Positions 43,334-53,251 of a DNA stretch of 64,000 bases are shown here, one piece after another. A program made the translations under genes and the position numbers. Positions within the stretch are counted from its first letter, which is position 1. Each line of letters starts with the position of its first letter. A model generated the notes under the pieces. The model had not been told where the DNA came from. It saw only the letters and a program-made list of their open reading frames with translations, and made no database searches. This DNA comes from JAUZRW01 sp034437755 (lineage in GTDB: Bacteria; Chloroflexota; Anaerolineae; Aggregatilineales; Phototrophicaceae): NCBI GenBank assembly GCA_034437755.1, contig DAOTTV010000139.1:10517-74516 (forward strand), written 5' to 3'.

Positions 43334-43990
43334 TCAGGTTCTCTGCACGTTGATCGAGTCACCTTGGAATTGCTCTGATAACGCGCCATAACCTGTCCAA
43401 TCATAAAAATCGTCGGCATTGTCTAAGGTGACCTGCATCTCCTCGCGTGATAAATACACATAGCCGATAATCTCGCTTTGCGGGGTAAGCTCACCGGTTG
43501 TCAGCCCTGATGCGAATACATAAACGATCATCGGTACATCGGTATATACCAGCGAAACAAATGCCTGATCATGTGTTGCCGCGTTGCCCCGTATGTATTG
43601 TGGGTTGCCGTATTGCTCAATAATTTGCGCTAACGTCAATTGTGGTGTCGTTAGCAGAGAAATTGAAGCCAACGTTTGACCATCGCGTGAGTACAAACGA
43701 CAACATTGGGGCCCGTCTTGGAAGCTAAAGTTAACGATGCCTTGCCCGATATCCTGCTCGACCACGCGCAGTCGATCAGTATCGTTTGAAATATCGCGAA
43801 TTGCGTCAAACCAAGAGGTTTCGCCGGGGGTGAGATCATGCCAGCATGGGACATCGCATGGCGATGTGTTATCGATTATGCTGGTATCCGGTAGATATGC
43901 GGGATTTCGCAACTGTGGTTCTGGCGCACATGCAACCATCACCCACACTACCATACACACAGGCAGTATGAGCCGACATCGTTCTTTCAT
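43334..43990 (-). CDS. Predicted lipoprotein of unknown function
   Basis: The 218-residue product starts at ATG 43990 (MKERCRLILP), with AGGTC upstream; a GTG at 44011 would add seven residues. It has a lipoprotein signal ending VMVAC. The mature part has several Cys (NTSPCDVPCWHDL, GPQCCRLYS) and a domain of alternating beta strands (TLAQIIEQYGNPQYIRG). The PCWHDL text recurs in short Chloroflexota lipoproteins as I know them, but no function is assigned. Confidence 0.7.
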   Translation of the reverse strand: MKERCRLILPVCMVVWVMVACAPEPQLRNPAYLPDTSIIDNTSPCDVPCWHDLTPGETSWFDAIRDISNDTDRLRVVEQDIGQGIVNFSFQDGPQCCRLYSRDGQTLASISLLTTPQLTLAQIIEQYGNPQYIRGNAATHDQAFVSLVYTDVPMIVYVFASGLTTGELTPQSEIIGYVYLSREEMQVTLDNADDFYDWTGYGALSEQFQGDSINVQRT

Positions 43991-44126
43991 TAATTCGACC
44001 TGAAATATCACCTAAACGCTCAGCATCCTAACAGATGCTCATAAGATTGTACAGTCCGTAACTCGCGCTGTTTAACGATGATCAGTATAACGCAGGCTTA
44101 CGGCAGTTTCTATGGGCAATTGAAAT

Positions 44127-44151
44127 CGGGCATGGCGATCTACCATGCCCG
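44127..44151 (-). terminator. Hairpin after the PPC-domain protein
   Basis: The perfect 9-bp stem CGGGCATGG / CCATGCCCG with a 7-nt loop lies 11 nt after the stop codon of the minus-strand gene. It is followed on that strand by ATTTC, a weak T tract. Confidence 0.65.
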
Positions 44152-44161
44152 TGTTGCGGGT

Positions 44162-46321
44162 CTAATTCGGTTGTAAGGTCAGGCGGTAGGTGCCAATTGT
44201 GCCGCCGTACTGGTTGGCGTAGCGCGTTGCCACAATTTTGTACTCGCCATTCTGCTGCAGAGTCAGAGAGCGAATGACGGAGTCTGTCGACCGATCTGTA
44301 CCTAGTAATTCTGCCGCGGGTATATCATCGTTAAAGCCAATGACAACGTTGTTTGGATCAACGAGGAAGAGCTTCGTATCCAGCGTTTGCGAGGTCGCCG
44401 CCATTGAGACTGTCACAACCTGTCCGGTTTGCCCGGTGAATGTGTAAACATCGAAGTTGTTCTCCAGCGTGATCGATCCGTTTTGTGGTTGATTGAACTG
44501 AATAGGGATCGTCGGCTCGTTGTTGATGTCCAGCGTCGAGATACCCTCATCGTTGAAGCCACCTTGACCAACATCAACCGTGCCATCTGACATCAGCTCG
44601 AAGCGGATCACGAAGCGTTGCCCGATGGACGGGATGCGCCGCTCCACCGCGACGACTTCGCCGCCAATGGTCAAGGTCAATGTAAATTCTGTCGGCAGGT
44701 TGCTATCACACGTATTCTGATACCAGACATCGACTTCGTAAATGCCGGGGCGGAAGAACCCTGACGGCCAGTAGATATATGAGACTGGACTGCCATCTTC
44801 AACTTGTGCGCAATTGCGATTGCCAACCGCCGCCAGAACGCCGCCACTGTTGACACGCGTATTATCGTCATAGACCGCTTGCCCGACCGGATCACGCACC
44901 AGCAATTGTAAATCTGCCGGTGTTGACCATGTGAGATACACGCCGATTTCACCCTGTGGTAAGCCGAGATTTATGATTTCGTTCGGTAGGGTCTCGGTTG
45001 CGCCCGTCAGCGTTAGTGTGAATGCGCCTTCGGTACCGCCGAGTTCTTTGCCGTAGCGCGTCGCGACGATGGTGTATTGCCCGGGCTGGACGATGCGATA
45101 ATTGCTGATGGTGGAATTGGTCGAATTATTCGAATCATCGTTGACAGTCAAGAGATTGCCGTTCGACCCGACCAGTTGTAACAAGGTATCGAGATTGCCT
45201 GATGTGGCATTCATACTGATCGTGACAACATCGTTAGCTTCTGCATTGAAGACATAGGCAAGATAATCCTGACCATCGACCAGCACACCTTCGATCGGTG
45301 CGTCGCGGTTGATCGGTTGTGTGTTTGCGAGAACTTGTGATGTCGGGGCGGGCAATTGTTGCAAGCTCGAGTCGGGGTAATAGCCACCCTGATTGATGCT
45401 GGCAGATGTATCGCTATTGATGATGAAATTAGCCAAGTAGACGCTATCGACGTTGTTCACCGGCGGAATAGTGGCGTTGATCGGGTCTAGCTCTGTCCCA
45501 TTTACCAGCGTGGTCAAGGTGAAATCAACCGGTTGCGGTGTCGCTTCACCACAAGCCTCGCGATAGTAGATGAGGACTTCGTAACTGCCTGTCGGTAAGA
45601 AATTCGGCCGCCATGTCGCGGTTTCGACTGGATCGGTCGAGATGACTTCGCACAGCCCGTTCGCGTCGAAGCTGAGGTTGCCGCCGATGGCTGTCTCGCG
45701 GTTGTTGAAGAAAAGCGAATTGCCATAAGGATCGCGCACTTCTAGGTTCAGGTCAACTTCGGCATCCCATTGTAGGCGTACCTCAATCCCGTTGCCGATC
45801 AGAATATCCTGTGGGGGGTTGAAGCTCGTGATGCGCTGGGCCGGTGGTTGTTCTGAACTCGCTTGGATTGTTGGCAGGGGGGTGGGGTCAGTTGCTGTGT
45901 CTGCGCTATCATCAGCGAGACCGGTCAGGGCAATTTGATACTCGCCGTTCGGGCCCGGGGCAGTCGCCGCCGCGAAAACCGTCACGAGATAATTACCAGC
46001 TTGCTCGATCGTGACGGAGTCAAGTATCGTCTGTCCGAAGCCGCCACTCGTCGCCTCAGCGATGGTCACGCCATCACTATCCGTCATCACCAGTGAGAGC
46101 GGGATTTGCTGGCTTGTCGCTGTAATGGTCACTGTCGCGCTGGATTGCGTGGTGAATGTATAAACATCCGCGACATTCTCGGCGCTGAGCGTGCTTTCAA
46201 TGGGTTCATCGGGGACAAGTGTCGTCGGGATCTCTTGTGCGAAGACAAGCGACGATAACCCGCCAACGAGTGCCATAACGAGGCTCATCAACAAGCGACC
46301 CCGATTAGACTGTATAGGCAT
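44162..46321 (-). CDS. Secreted protein with three PPC-like beta domains and two YfaP/DUF2135-like domains
   Basis: The 719-residue product has a signal peptide (LLMSLVMALVGGLSSLVFAQ). Three PPC-like beta sandwiches can be read, each with a VYTFTTQSSATVTI-like strand and an ending such as GTEGAFTLTLTG, near 30-135, 335-450 and 620-719. Between them are two similar domains of about 120 residues: VRLQWDAEVDLNLEVRDPYG and VYLTWSTPADLQLLVRDPVG, both later containing a GxYEVxxxYxxxC strand. No protease domain is present even though PPC domains usually accompany one. It may bind surface polymers or proteins. Confidence 0.75.
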   Translation of the reverse strand: MPIQSNRGRLLMSLVMALVGGLSSLVFAQEIPTTLVPDEPIESTLSAENVADVYTFTTQSSATVTITATSQQIPLSLVMTDSDGVTIAEATSGGFGQTILDSVTIEQAGNYLVTVFAAATAPGPNGEYQIALTGLADDSADTATDPTPLPTIQASSEQPPAQRITSFNPPQDILIGNGIEVRLQWDAEVDLNLEVRDPYGNSLFFNNRETAIGGNLSFDANGLCEVISTDPVETATWRPNFLPTGSYEVLIYYREACGEATPQPVDFTLTTLVNGTELDPINATIPPVNNVDSVYLANFIINSDTSASINQGGYYPDSSLQQLPAPTSQVLANTQPINRDAPIEGVLVDGQDYLAYVFNAEANDVVTISMNATSGNLDTLLQLVGSNGNLLTVNDDSNNSTNSTISNYRIVQPGQYTIVATRYGKELGGTEGAFTLTLTGATETLPNEIINLGLPQGEIGVYLTWSTPADLQLLVRDPVGQAVYDDNTRVNSGGVLAAVGNRNCAQVEDGSPVSYIYWPSGFFRPGIYEVDVWYQNTCDSNLPTEFTLTLTIGGEVVAVERRIPSIGQRFVIRFELMSDGTVDVGQGGFNDEGISTLDINNEPTIPIQFNQPQNGSITLENNFDVYTFTGQTGQVVTVSMAATSQTLDTKLFLVDPNNVVIGFNDDIPAAELLGTDRSTDSVIRSLTLQQNGEYKIVATRYANQYGGTIGTYRLTLQPN

Positions 46322-46419
46322 GTCGTGTTTCTCCTTCAGATAAGATCAAAATGTCAGTACATCATGCTATCGAGTCTAGCCGATTTTAGTTACCTGCGCC
46401 ATATGAGAGACACGAGTGC

Positions 46420-47688
46420 CTAAGGATTACCTGTTTCACTGGTGGGGGGCGGCGCATCCGGCGGGCGTAATTCGACCCATGCGGTCGTGCCTTCTAGCAC
46501 ATTCACGCGACCGACGACGCGTTGATTGTTGATGGTGACGATGACATCGTAGCGCCCGACCGGCACATCCGTGAGAGCGAAATTCTCGCGCCAGATTGGA
46601 TCAGGGTTGACATCGTTGACGTTGTCGGCAAAGGTATAAGTTGTGGTGGTGGCGGGATGGAGCAAGCCAGTGGCAACGTTGCGTAGGGTGATCGTTACAT
46701 CGTCCACGAATTCCCCCTGACTGTTAATCACCCGTCCAGCGACGACGCCATGCCCGACATAGGGCACCATCCATAATGACGGGTTGTATGTGTCACCGTA
46801 GCGCGGCTCAGACGCACTGCCGACATCGGCGAGGCGCACCTCAAAATGTACATGTGGCCCGGTAACATCGCCTGTCTGACCGACGAGCGCAATTGGCTGA
46901 CCCATCTCAACGTATTCGCCTTCGGTCACGAGTGCCGCCTGTAAATGGGTGTAAAGTGTGTATAGCCTCCGTCCTTGCCAGCCGAAGTCGTGCTCGATGA
47001 AGACGACATTGCCATAGGCTTGACTATTCTGGAAGACGTTGATGCTACCCTGTCGCCCGTCAGAGGCGAAGCGCACAATGCCCGATCCCGCCGCGTACAC
47101 TTCTTCGCCAACGGGGTTGGGCAGGTCGATGCCATGATGGATGCGACGCGCATCATTCTGACCATCTGCGCCATAGCTGTAGAAATATAGTACAGCGTTG
47201 TTGGCGTTTGACTCAATTGGGCGACGGAAAAAGAAGTGATCTCGCCCCAATGGATCGACCGAGTAAGGCGGGATCAATGGCGGTGGATTCCATTGATCGG
47301 GTGCGAGTGTTGGATTGCTAACGCGCACGGCGGCAGTCGCCGGTGGCAAAGTCGGTGACGCGATAATCGGCGCGGCGGCGACTTGTTGCCCCACAGTCCG
47401 GTCACTGGCTTGGACAGGTGTCGGTGATGCGCCAACAGGCTGGGCAATGACGGGGCGCGTCGGTTGCAATTGGGGAATCGCGACGGTTGGTAGCGGGGTG
47501 CTGTCGTCGCCAAAATCAGCATCTAGCAACTGCCCGATCACGTCCGGGTATGCGGTCGGCTGTTCTTCAGTGGGCAAAATGAGCGCGAGCGGCTGTGTCG
47601 TGCCAGAATTGAGCCACAGCACAGCGCCGAACCCGACTAAGGCGACAAGCAGCAGTAAAAACGTCGTGAAACCGTTCGATTGTTGCAT
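46420..47688 (-). CDS. M23-family peptidoglycan endopeptidase-like protein, membrane-anchored
   Basis: The 422-residue product has an N-terminal membrane helix (FTTFLLLLVALVGFGAVLWL), a Pro/Thr/Ala-rich linker, then an M23 domain with the Zn ligands H and D in HGIDLPN and the second His motif GPHVHFEVR. The canonical residues are intact, so it is probably active. A C-terminal beta domain (GRVINSQGEFVDDVTITLRN) resembles a carboxypeptidase-regulatory-like fold. It acts outside the membrane on cell-wall peptides. It begins 15 nt after the TolB-propeller gene, so the two form an operon. Confidence 0.87.
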   Translation of the reverse strand: MQQSNGFTTFLLLLVALVGFGAVLWLNSGTTQPLALILPTEEQPTAYPDVIGQLLDADFGDDSTPLPTVAIPQLQPTRPVIAQPVGASPTPVQASDRTVGQQVAAAPIIASPTLPPATAAVRVSNPTLAPDQWNPPPLIPPYSVDPLGRDHFFFRRPIESNANNAVLYFYSYGADGQNDARRIHHGIDLPNPVGEEVYAAGSGIVRFASDGRQGSINVFQNSQAYGNVVFIEHDFGWQGRRLYTLYTHLQAALVTEGEYVEMGQPIALVGQTGDVTGPHVHFEVRLADVGSASEPRYGDTYNPSLWMVPYVGHGVVAGRVINSQGEFVDDVTITLRNVATGLLHPATTTTYTFADNVNDVNPDPIWRENFALTDVPVGRYDVIVTINNQRVVGRVNVLEGTTAWVELRPPDAPPPTSETGNP

Positions 47689-47703
47689 AAAAATATCTTC
47701 TTC

Positions 47704-49857
47704 CTAGGATGATGGTGCAAAGTTTGCAATTTGTCCGTCAGGGTAAATTTCTTGCATGGCTTCGTACCACTCTAAATCGTCATCCTTCACGAACATCCAG
47801 TAATTGCGCGCATTGCTGTTCGCCCGCCAATCAGATGCCGCCGCAAGCCGCTCCCACCCATAATCCTGAGCCAGTTGCGTCAGGTCGATGTAGTAGCCCG
47901 CTGGCATCTCGCGTCGTAAGCGTCCCCCTTGATTATAGGCATCAGCATCGCCCTGTGTCGCGGCGACGAAGTCCCATGGCATCTGCCGCAGAGGTTCACC
48001 TAGTTGACCGGATTGTGAATCTTCATCGACGCGCACATAAATACGCCAATACGTATCAACGCCTATATCTTCGCGCATGACTTCCATTGGTGGTGGGAAG
48101 CCCAGAATACGATTGCGTGCAATCGAAAAAGCGCGTCCGGTCATGTGCCAGTTGCGCCGCGGGATGCCGGGTTCAATCGGGCGTTCTAAATCCCAGAAGG
48201 TATTATCGAGTTCACCCAGAAAATCAACACCTGATTGCTCAAATACCATCTGCCGCAGAGCGATGAACGAGTCATTAACACGATCGCTGAGGAGCGCGGG
48301 GTCATTCTGCACATCGCCGATTGTTTGCAGGCGGAACGGCGCACCGGCACTGCTATAGCGCGTTTCTTGCTCAATGTATAACGCATCGACTGCCATTGGT
48401 AATCCACCCGAGTCAACCAGAGACGGCGGCAAAGTCTGAGGTGACCATACGGGGGCAGTTGCGCCATAATCGACCGCCGCAACCTGACTCGGGACACCCT
48501 CACGGAAGGACACCGCCGCAATCTGGGTGCGACTGTTATCAGCGGCATCGACCGCGAATGCGATGCTGTTACCGTCCGGCGACCATGTCGGGGTATGCCC
48601 AAAGCTGATGACCTGCGCGGGTTCATCTAGATTTTGCGTGTCTTTAACGAAGACTTTTTCGTTGCCCTGTTCCAACGCGCTGTAAGCAATGTAACGGCCA
48701 TCGGGTGACCACGCGGCGTAATCTTCGTCGATGCGCGGTGTGTTGGTGATGTTCACCTCTTCTCGATTGTTGAGGTTAATCACGAAAATATCGCTGTTGC
48801 CATCGCGCCATGATGTAAAAGCGACTTCGCGCCCCCCGCTAGCTGGCGACCATGCCGGCGAGAAATCCGGTGCAGGATGATCGGTAATGCGCTCGACACT
48901 GCGCGTACCATCGATAAACAGCGCGTAGATGTCGAGATTGCCGCCGCGATAGTCTTCATAGGCTAACCATAGGTTATCCGGACTCCATGTCGGGTTTGCC
49001 TGAAACGCAAGATCGAAGGTCAACTGTTCTGAGAGTTGCGTTGCCAGATCATAAATGTATAACTCCCAGTTACCAGTCTCGCGCGCGGCATACGCGAGGC
49101 GAGTGCCGGTGCTGTTCCAGTCAGGGTCACGCTCATCGTTCGGGCTATTAGTGATGCGTAGGGGATTGCGCGACCCGACTCCAACGACCCATAAATCTGT
49201 CTGTCCGCGCTGGCGCAAGGTGTAAGCGATAGCCCCGCGCGAGCGCAAGGCTTCGGGAATGGCGGTTGCAGTTGGGATAATCGTGGGCAAGGGTGCCGCG
49301 ATGTTGTTGCTTGCATCGGGGACAGTGGTGGCATCAGGTAATAGTGCGGCGATGTTGCCGGCGTTTGGTGCGGCGGGGGCGCTTCCTTGCCGGTTGGGGT
49401 CAGTTGCCCATAATACAGCCCCGACGACGACCACACCGAGCACGATAACCAGCGCGCTCAGACGGCGATTCTGGACGCGCAAGGGGTCTTCTTTGATGAC
49501 AACATCGACCGGATCGCGGGCTTCTTCGCGGGCGGCACGGCGCGCCATCGCCTCGCTTGCGCTTTGGATACTGGATGATACAGCTGATCCGCTAGCTTGC
49601 ACGGTTGCCTGTGCTCCTCGGCTGAACAGACCGAGTAAGCCGCTCATGCCGCGTGCGAATAGTTTAAGCAGTGCTAGCACCCCGCCGGCGATAGTCGTCA
49701 ATACACCCCACAAGAGCGCGAAGAAGCCACCGAAGAGGCTCAGTAATAGGGCGATGATGGTACGAAAGCCCGTAATCACCCAGTCGCTGATTGCGCCGCT
49801 CACTTTGAGAATGACAATCCCAATTTTATCTGTAAAGCGATATACCCGTAATAACAT
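47704..49857 (-). CDS. Membrane protein with TolB-like beta-propeller
   Basis: The 717-residue product begins with two hydrophobic stretches (VITGFRTIIALLLSLFGGF, WGVLTTIAGGVLALLKLF) and one further helix near 135-155 (LSALVIVLGVVVVGAVLW). A linker with PTIIPTATAIP follows. Residues about 205-460 form a TolB/PD40-type propeller with repeated SPDGxxIAF-like strands (WSPDNLWLAYEDY, WSPDGRYIAYSAL, WSPDGNSIAFAVD). The last 220 residues are a separate domain without a family I recognise (GFPPPMEVMREDIGVDTYWRI). It is co-transcribed with the M23 protein and probably works at the envelope. Confidence 0.85.
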   Translation of the reverse strand: MLLRVYRFTDKIGIVILKVSGAISDWVITGFRTIIALLLSLFGGFFALLWGVLTTIAGGVLALLKLFARGMSGLLGLFSRGAQATVQASGSAVSSSIQSASEAMARRAAREEARDPVDVVIKEDPLRVQNRRLSALVIVLGVVVVGAVLWATDPNRQGSAPAAPNAGNIAALLPDATTVPDASNNIAAPLPTIIPTATAIPEALRSRGAIAYTLRQRGQTDLWVVGVGSRNPLRITNSPNDERDPDWNSTGTRLAYAARETGNWELYIYDLATQLSEQLTFDLAFQANPTWSPDNLWLAYEDYRGGNLDIYALFIDGTRSVERITDHPAPDFSPAWSPASGGREVAFTSWRDGNSDIFVINLNNREEVNITNTPRIDEDYAAWSPDGRYIAYSALEQGNEKVFVKDTQNLDEPAQVISFGHTPTWSPDGNSIAFAVDAADNSRTQIAAVSFREGVPSQVAAVDYGATAPVWSPQTLPPSLVDSGGLPMAVDALYIEQETRYSSAGAPFRLQTIGDVQNDPALLSDRVNDSFIALRQMVFEQSGVDFLGELDNTFWDLERPIEPGIPRRNWHMTGRAFSIARNRILGFPPPMEVMREDIGVDTYWRIYVRVDEDSQSGQLGEPLRQMPWDFVAATQGDADAYNQGGRLRREMPAGYYIDLTQLAQDYGWERLAAASDWRANSNARNYWMFVKDDDLEWYEAMQEIYPDGQIANFAPSS

Positions 49858-49990
49858 GCCGTTGTCCCCAATGTTGCCAGCAATTTTATCTGCTGAATTG
49901 TACTGTCAAATTAAATATGGAGCAATTGTCATGCCCGATCGTACGATTTAGGCTAAAATAGAGTGTATCAATCAGAAAAGGGATTTGGCT

Positions 49991-51073
49991 ATGCGCTATG
50001 TGTTATGTTTATGTTTGATTTTTTGTGGCGGTGTGCTGGCTCTCGCACAGGAAGAAGTGACGCATACCGTCCGGCGCGGTGACTCGCTGTATCGCATCGC
50101 GTTGCGCTATGGGGTAACAGTCGATGAGCTGATGCAGGCGAATGATGTAAGTGATGTGCGGCAGCTCGAAATTGGTACAACTTTAGTGATCCCCGGCATT
50201 GAACCGCCGAATAGCGGTGATGACGTTGATAACCCGCTGGTAGCGACCGTACCAGTGACACACATCGTCCAGCGGGGCGAGACGATGCGGCGCATAGCTA
50301 ACCGCTATGGGGTGACTGTCGATGCCATTATGCGGGCGAATGGTATCGCCAATCCTGATTATCTGCGTGTGGGTGAAAGCCTACAGATCTGGACACTGGA
50401 TTTATCGGTGAATCCGGATGAACTCACGCCCGAATTGACAGCGATTGACCCAACACCTACACCGCAACCGACTGCGGTTCCCAGTGTGACACACATTGTC
50501 CAGCGGGGCGAACATCTCGCGGCAATTGCGGCGCGCTACGGGGTCGCGTGGACACGTATTGCCGAAGCGAACGACATCACGAACCCGAATACGATCTACG
50601 CTGGCATGACGTTGACCATTCCGGGTGTGTTCACGGTGCTGGCAGAGCAATCGGTACCACCGATTGAGGCTGTCAACGCGCTTTCGGTAAATCTCGATGC
50701 GCCAGACCCACGCTGGGGTATCGGGCGCGAGTTATTGGTCGATCTCAGCTCACAGATGGCTTACGCCTATCAAGATGGCGTGCTCCAGCATAGCGCACTA
50801 GTTTCGACAGGTTTACCCGCTACACCGACTGTGCAGGGCGAGTATGCTATTTACCACAAAACGCCGGCACAGACGATGTCAGGCCCGGGCTATCGCTTAC
50901 CGAATGTGCAATGGGTGATGTACTTCTATCAGGGATATGGCTTCCATGGCACTTACTGGCACGATAACTTCGGACAAGCGATGAGTAGGGGGTGCGTCAA
51001 CATGACAAATGCTGATGCGCTGTGGTTCTATAACTTCGCCAGCATCGGCACCAATGTCTACGTGCAATGGTGA
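49991..51073 (+). CDS. LysM-repeat L,D-transpeptidase (YkuD)
   Basis: The 360-residue product starts at ATG 49991, with AGGGA upstream. It has a signal peptide (LCLCLIFCGGVLALAQE) and three LysM domains (HTVRRGDSLYRIALRYGVTV; HIVQRGETMRRIANRYGVTV; HIVQRGEHLAAIAARYGV). A YkuD catalytic domain follows, with the His and Cys active residues in HGTYWHDNF and SRGCVNMTN. Such enzymes cross-link peptidoglycan or modify it outside the membrane. Its stop directly abuts the stop of the convergent HD-domain gene. Confidence 0.93.
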   Translation: MRYVLCLCLIFCGGVLALAQEEVTHTVRRGDSLYRIALRYGVTVDELMQANDVSDVRQLEIGTTLVIPGIEPPNSGDDVDNPLVATVPVTHIVQRGETMRRIANRYGVTVDAIMRANGIANPDYLRVGESLQIWTLDLSVNPDELTPELTAIDPTPTPQPTAVPSVTHIVQRGEHLAAIAARYGVAWTRIAEANDITNPNTIYAGMTLTIPGVFTVLAEQSVPPIEAVNALSVNLDAPDPRWGIGRELLVDLSSQMAYAYQDGVLQHSALVSTGLPATPTVQGEYAIYHKTPAQTMSGPGYRLPNVQWVMYFYQGYGFHGTYWHDNFGQAMSRGCVNMTNADALWFYNFASIGTNVYVQW

Positions 51074-51643
51074 TTATGCCAGTGATCCGTCTAATCTGAG
51101 TTCCTCGGCGTGGTCTTGCATCGCTTGTAGCACGATTGGCACGTGAAATTCCCACAGATCAACGCCGAGTGCCTCGCACCCTTTTACGATGTCATCACGA
51201 TCGACACCGGCGGCGAATGCGGGTGTTTTCCACTTTTTCTTGATGCTCTTGATCTTCACGTCGCGGATGTCTTTGCTAGGACGAACGAGCGCTGTAGCGG
51301 TAATCAAACCGGTGAGTTCATCGACAGCGTACAGGGCCTTGTCGCGGGTGGTCGTCCGCATATCTTCAGCGAGGGGCCCATGGCTCAAAATCGTGCGGAT
51401 GTCTTCCTCATCGAGACCGCGTTCGCGGAGGATGGGTGCGCCATCGGTCGGGTGCTGTTCGAGATTGGGGTGAATCTCCCAGTCGAAATCGTGGAGCAAG
51501 CCGACCAAGCCCCATGAGTCCGGGTCTTCGTTGTAATGTTCGGCATAAGCCCGCATCGCAAATTCGACGGATAACATGTGTTTGCGGAGCGATTCGGACT
51601 GGACAAATTCACAGACGATTTCCCATGCTTCTTCGCGTGTCAT
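51074..51643 (-). CDS. HD-domain phosphohydrolase-like protein
   Basis: The 189-residue product starts at ATG 51643 (MTREEAWEIV); a TTG 18 nt upstream is less likely. It carries an HD-type arrangement: LRKHMLSVEF, then LVGLLHDFDWE with the His-Asp pair, then ILSHGPLAED and AVDELTGLI. This order is typical of HDIG/YedJ-like hydrolases acting on nucleotides or related phosphoesters. It stands alone between two convergent or same-strand genes; the substrate is unknown. Confidence 0.85.
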   Translation of the reverse strand: MTREEAWEIVCEFVQSESLRKHMLSVEFAMRAYAEHYNEDPDSWGLVGLLHDFDWEIHPNLEQHPTDGAPILRERGLDEEDIRTILSHGPLAEDMRTTTRDKALYAVDELTGLITATALVRPSKDIRDVKIKSIKKKWKTPAFAAGVDRDDIVKGCEALGVDLWEFHVPIVLQAMQDHAEELRLDGSLA

Positions 51644-51728
51644 CGGTATACCATTCCTCAAACTTATTGTGATACGTGCGATTATGAGAACAGAGGCACG
51701 TTGAGCGCCCCTGCCAGTGAAAGATACG

Positions 51729-53138
51729 TTAGGAGCGAATGCCGCCTTCAGTCATGGCATAAGCATCAAGTGCTTCGTCGAGTTCTTCTTCGGTCATCAA
51801 GCCCATCTCAAGCACGACTTCTTTGACGGTTTTACCTTCGCTGAGGGCTTTCTTCGCCGCCGCCGCGCCATTGTTATACCCGATGATCGGATTCAAGGCT
51901 GTGACCAGAATCGGATTGCGCGAAAGCCAGCTTTCTGCCCGCTTGCCCTCATCGGTGATGAACAGACCGACCATGCACTTATCGGTGAATGCGCGCACTG
52001 AGCCGATCATGACTTGCATCATCTCGTTGAGATTGTGAGAGATGATGGGCATCATCACGTTGAGTTCAAACTGACCGGCCGCACCACACATGTTAACGGT
52101 CGTATCGTTGCCAATCACATGATACATCGCCTGATTTAACATTTCTGCGAGGACGGGATTCACTTTACCGGGCATGATAGATGACCCCGGTTGTACAGTC
52201 GGGCAGGTGAGTTCGGCGATGCCGGTCGTTGGACCTGCGGAGAGCAAGCGCACATCGTTTGCGATGCGGGTGAAATCCATCGCGATGTTACGCAGTGCCG
52301 CGCTGAAGAAGACCGGATCTTGCATGGACTGCATCGATTCAAACAGGTTGTCGCTCTCATATAAATCGAAGCCGGTGATCTCACTCAGCTTTTTGATCAT
52401 GCGCGCATGATACTCTGGATGCGCGTTCAAGCCGGTGCCGGCGGCTGTCCCGCCGATGCCGAGACGACGCAGGCCTTCAGCAGCGAAGCGCACTTTTTGC
52501 ATCTGGCGGTCGATGGCTTTGGCCCATGCGCCGACTTCTTGACCGAGGCGAACAGGTACGGCATCCTGCAAGTGGGTGCGTCCGGATTTAACCACCTTAT
52601 CCCAAGCGTTGGCTTTCTCCGTTGTCACATCTACGAAGTGTTGCAGGGTATCCAACAATTCATCCAATCGCCACAGCACACCGAGGCGAATAGCCGTCGG
52701 GATGGTGTCATTGGTGCTCTGTGCCATATTCACATGATCGTTGGGGTGGACGGGTTTATCATCGCTCTCGATGTCATAGCCGAGGAGTTGATTGGCGCGA
52801 TTGGCAATGACTTCGTTCACGTTCATGTGATGGCTTGTGCCAGCCCCTGCTTGGAAGGGATCGACTACGAATTGTGCGTTATGCTTGCCAGCGATGACTT
52901 CATCGGCGGCTTCCATCACGGCATTGGCGATTTCTGGCTCGAGCAAGCCTAAATCCTTATGGACTTCTGCTGCGGCTCGCTTGATGGTCGCCATACTCCA
53001 GATAAAGGCTGGATAGGGCTTGAGACCACTGACCGGGAAATTTTCGACTGCGCGCTGGGTTTGGGCGGCGTAGAGGGCATTCTTGGGGACTTTGACGTCG
53101 CCGAGGGAGTCTCTTTCGATACGGAACTCTTCAGCCAT
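51729..53138 (-). CDS. Fumarase/aspartase-superfamily lyase
   Basis: The 469-residue product belongs to the class II fumarase/aspartate ammonia-lyase superfamily. It has GTSHHMNVNEVIANRAN, HPNDHVNMAQSTNDT, KSGRTHLQDAVPVRLGQE and the catalytic loop GSSIMPGKVNPV. DAVP and AGAGTS are more like aspartases, whereas GSSIMPGKVNP suits fumarase; text alone does not decide the substrate (fumarate + water or fumarate + ammonia). It starts at ATG 53138. A terminator follows the SOD gene upstream, so it is a separate transcription unit. Confidence 0.9.
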   Translation of the reverse strand: MAEEFRIERDSLGDVKVPKNALYAAQTQRAVENFPVSGLKPYPAFIWSMATIKRAAAEVHKDLGLLEPEIANAVMEAADEVIAGKHNAQFVVDPFQAGAGTSHHMNVNEVIANRANQLLGYDIESDDKPVHPNDHVNMAQSTNDTIPTAIRLGVLWRLDELLDTLQHFVDVTTEKANAWDKVVKSGRTHLQDAVPVRLGQEVGAWAKAIDRQMQKVRFAAEGLRRLGIGGTAAGTGLNAHPEYHARMIKKLSEITGFDLYESDNLFESMQSMQDPVFFSAALRNIAMDFTRIANDVRLLSAGPTTGIAELTCPTVQPGSSIMPGKVNPVLAEMLNQAMYHVIGNDTTVNMCGAAGQFELNVMMPIISHNLNEMMQVMIGSVRAFTDKCMVGLFITDEGKRAESWLSRNPILVTALNPIIGYNNGAAAAKKALSEGKTVKEVVLEMGLMTEEELDEALDAYAMTEGGIRS

Positions 53139-53173
53139 ATGAACTTTTTCTCCTAAATGGATGTTTATTCAAA

Positions 53174-53202
53174 TAAAAAGACGCTACGTATTGTAGCGTC
53201 TT
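53174..53202 (-). terminator. Terminator of the superoxide dismutase gene
   Basis: The perfect 10-bp stem AAGACGCTAC / GTAGCGTCTT with a 5-nt loop is followed on the minus strand by TTTATT. It lies about 50 nt after the SOD stop and could work in both directions. Confidence 0.85.
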
Positions 53203-53251
53203 CGTTTTAGATTGTGAATGTGGCAACAATCACCAGATTGAAATGCCAATC

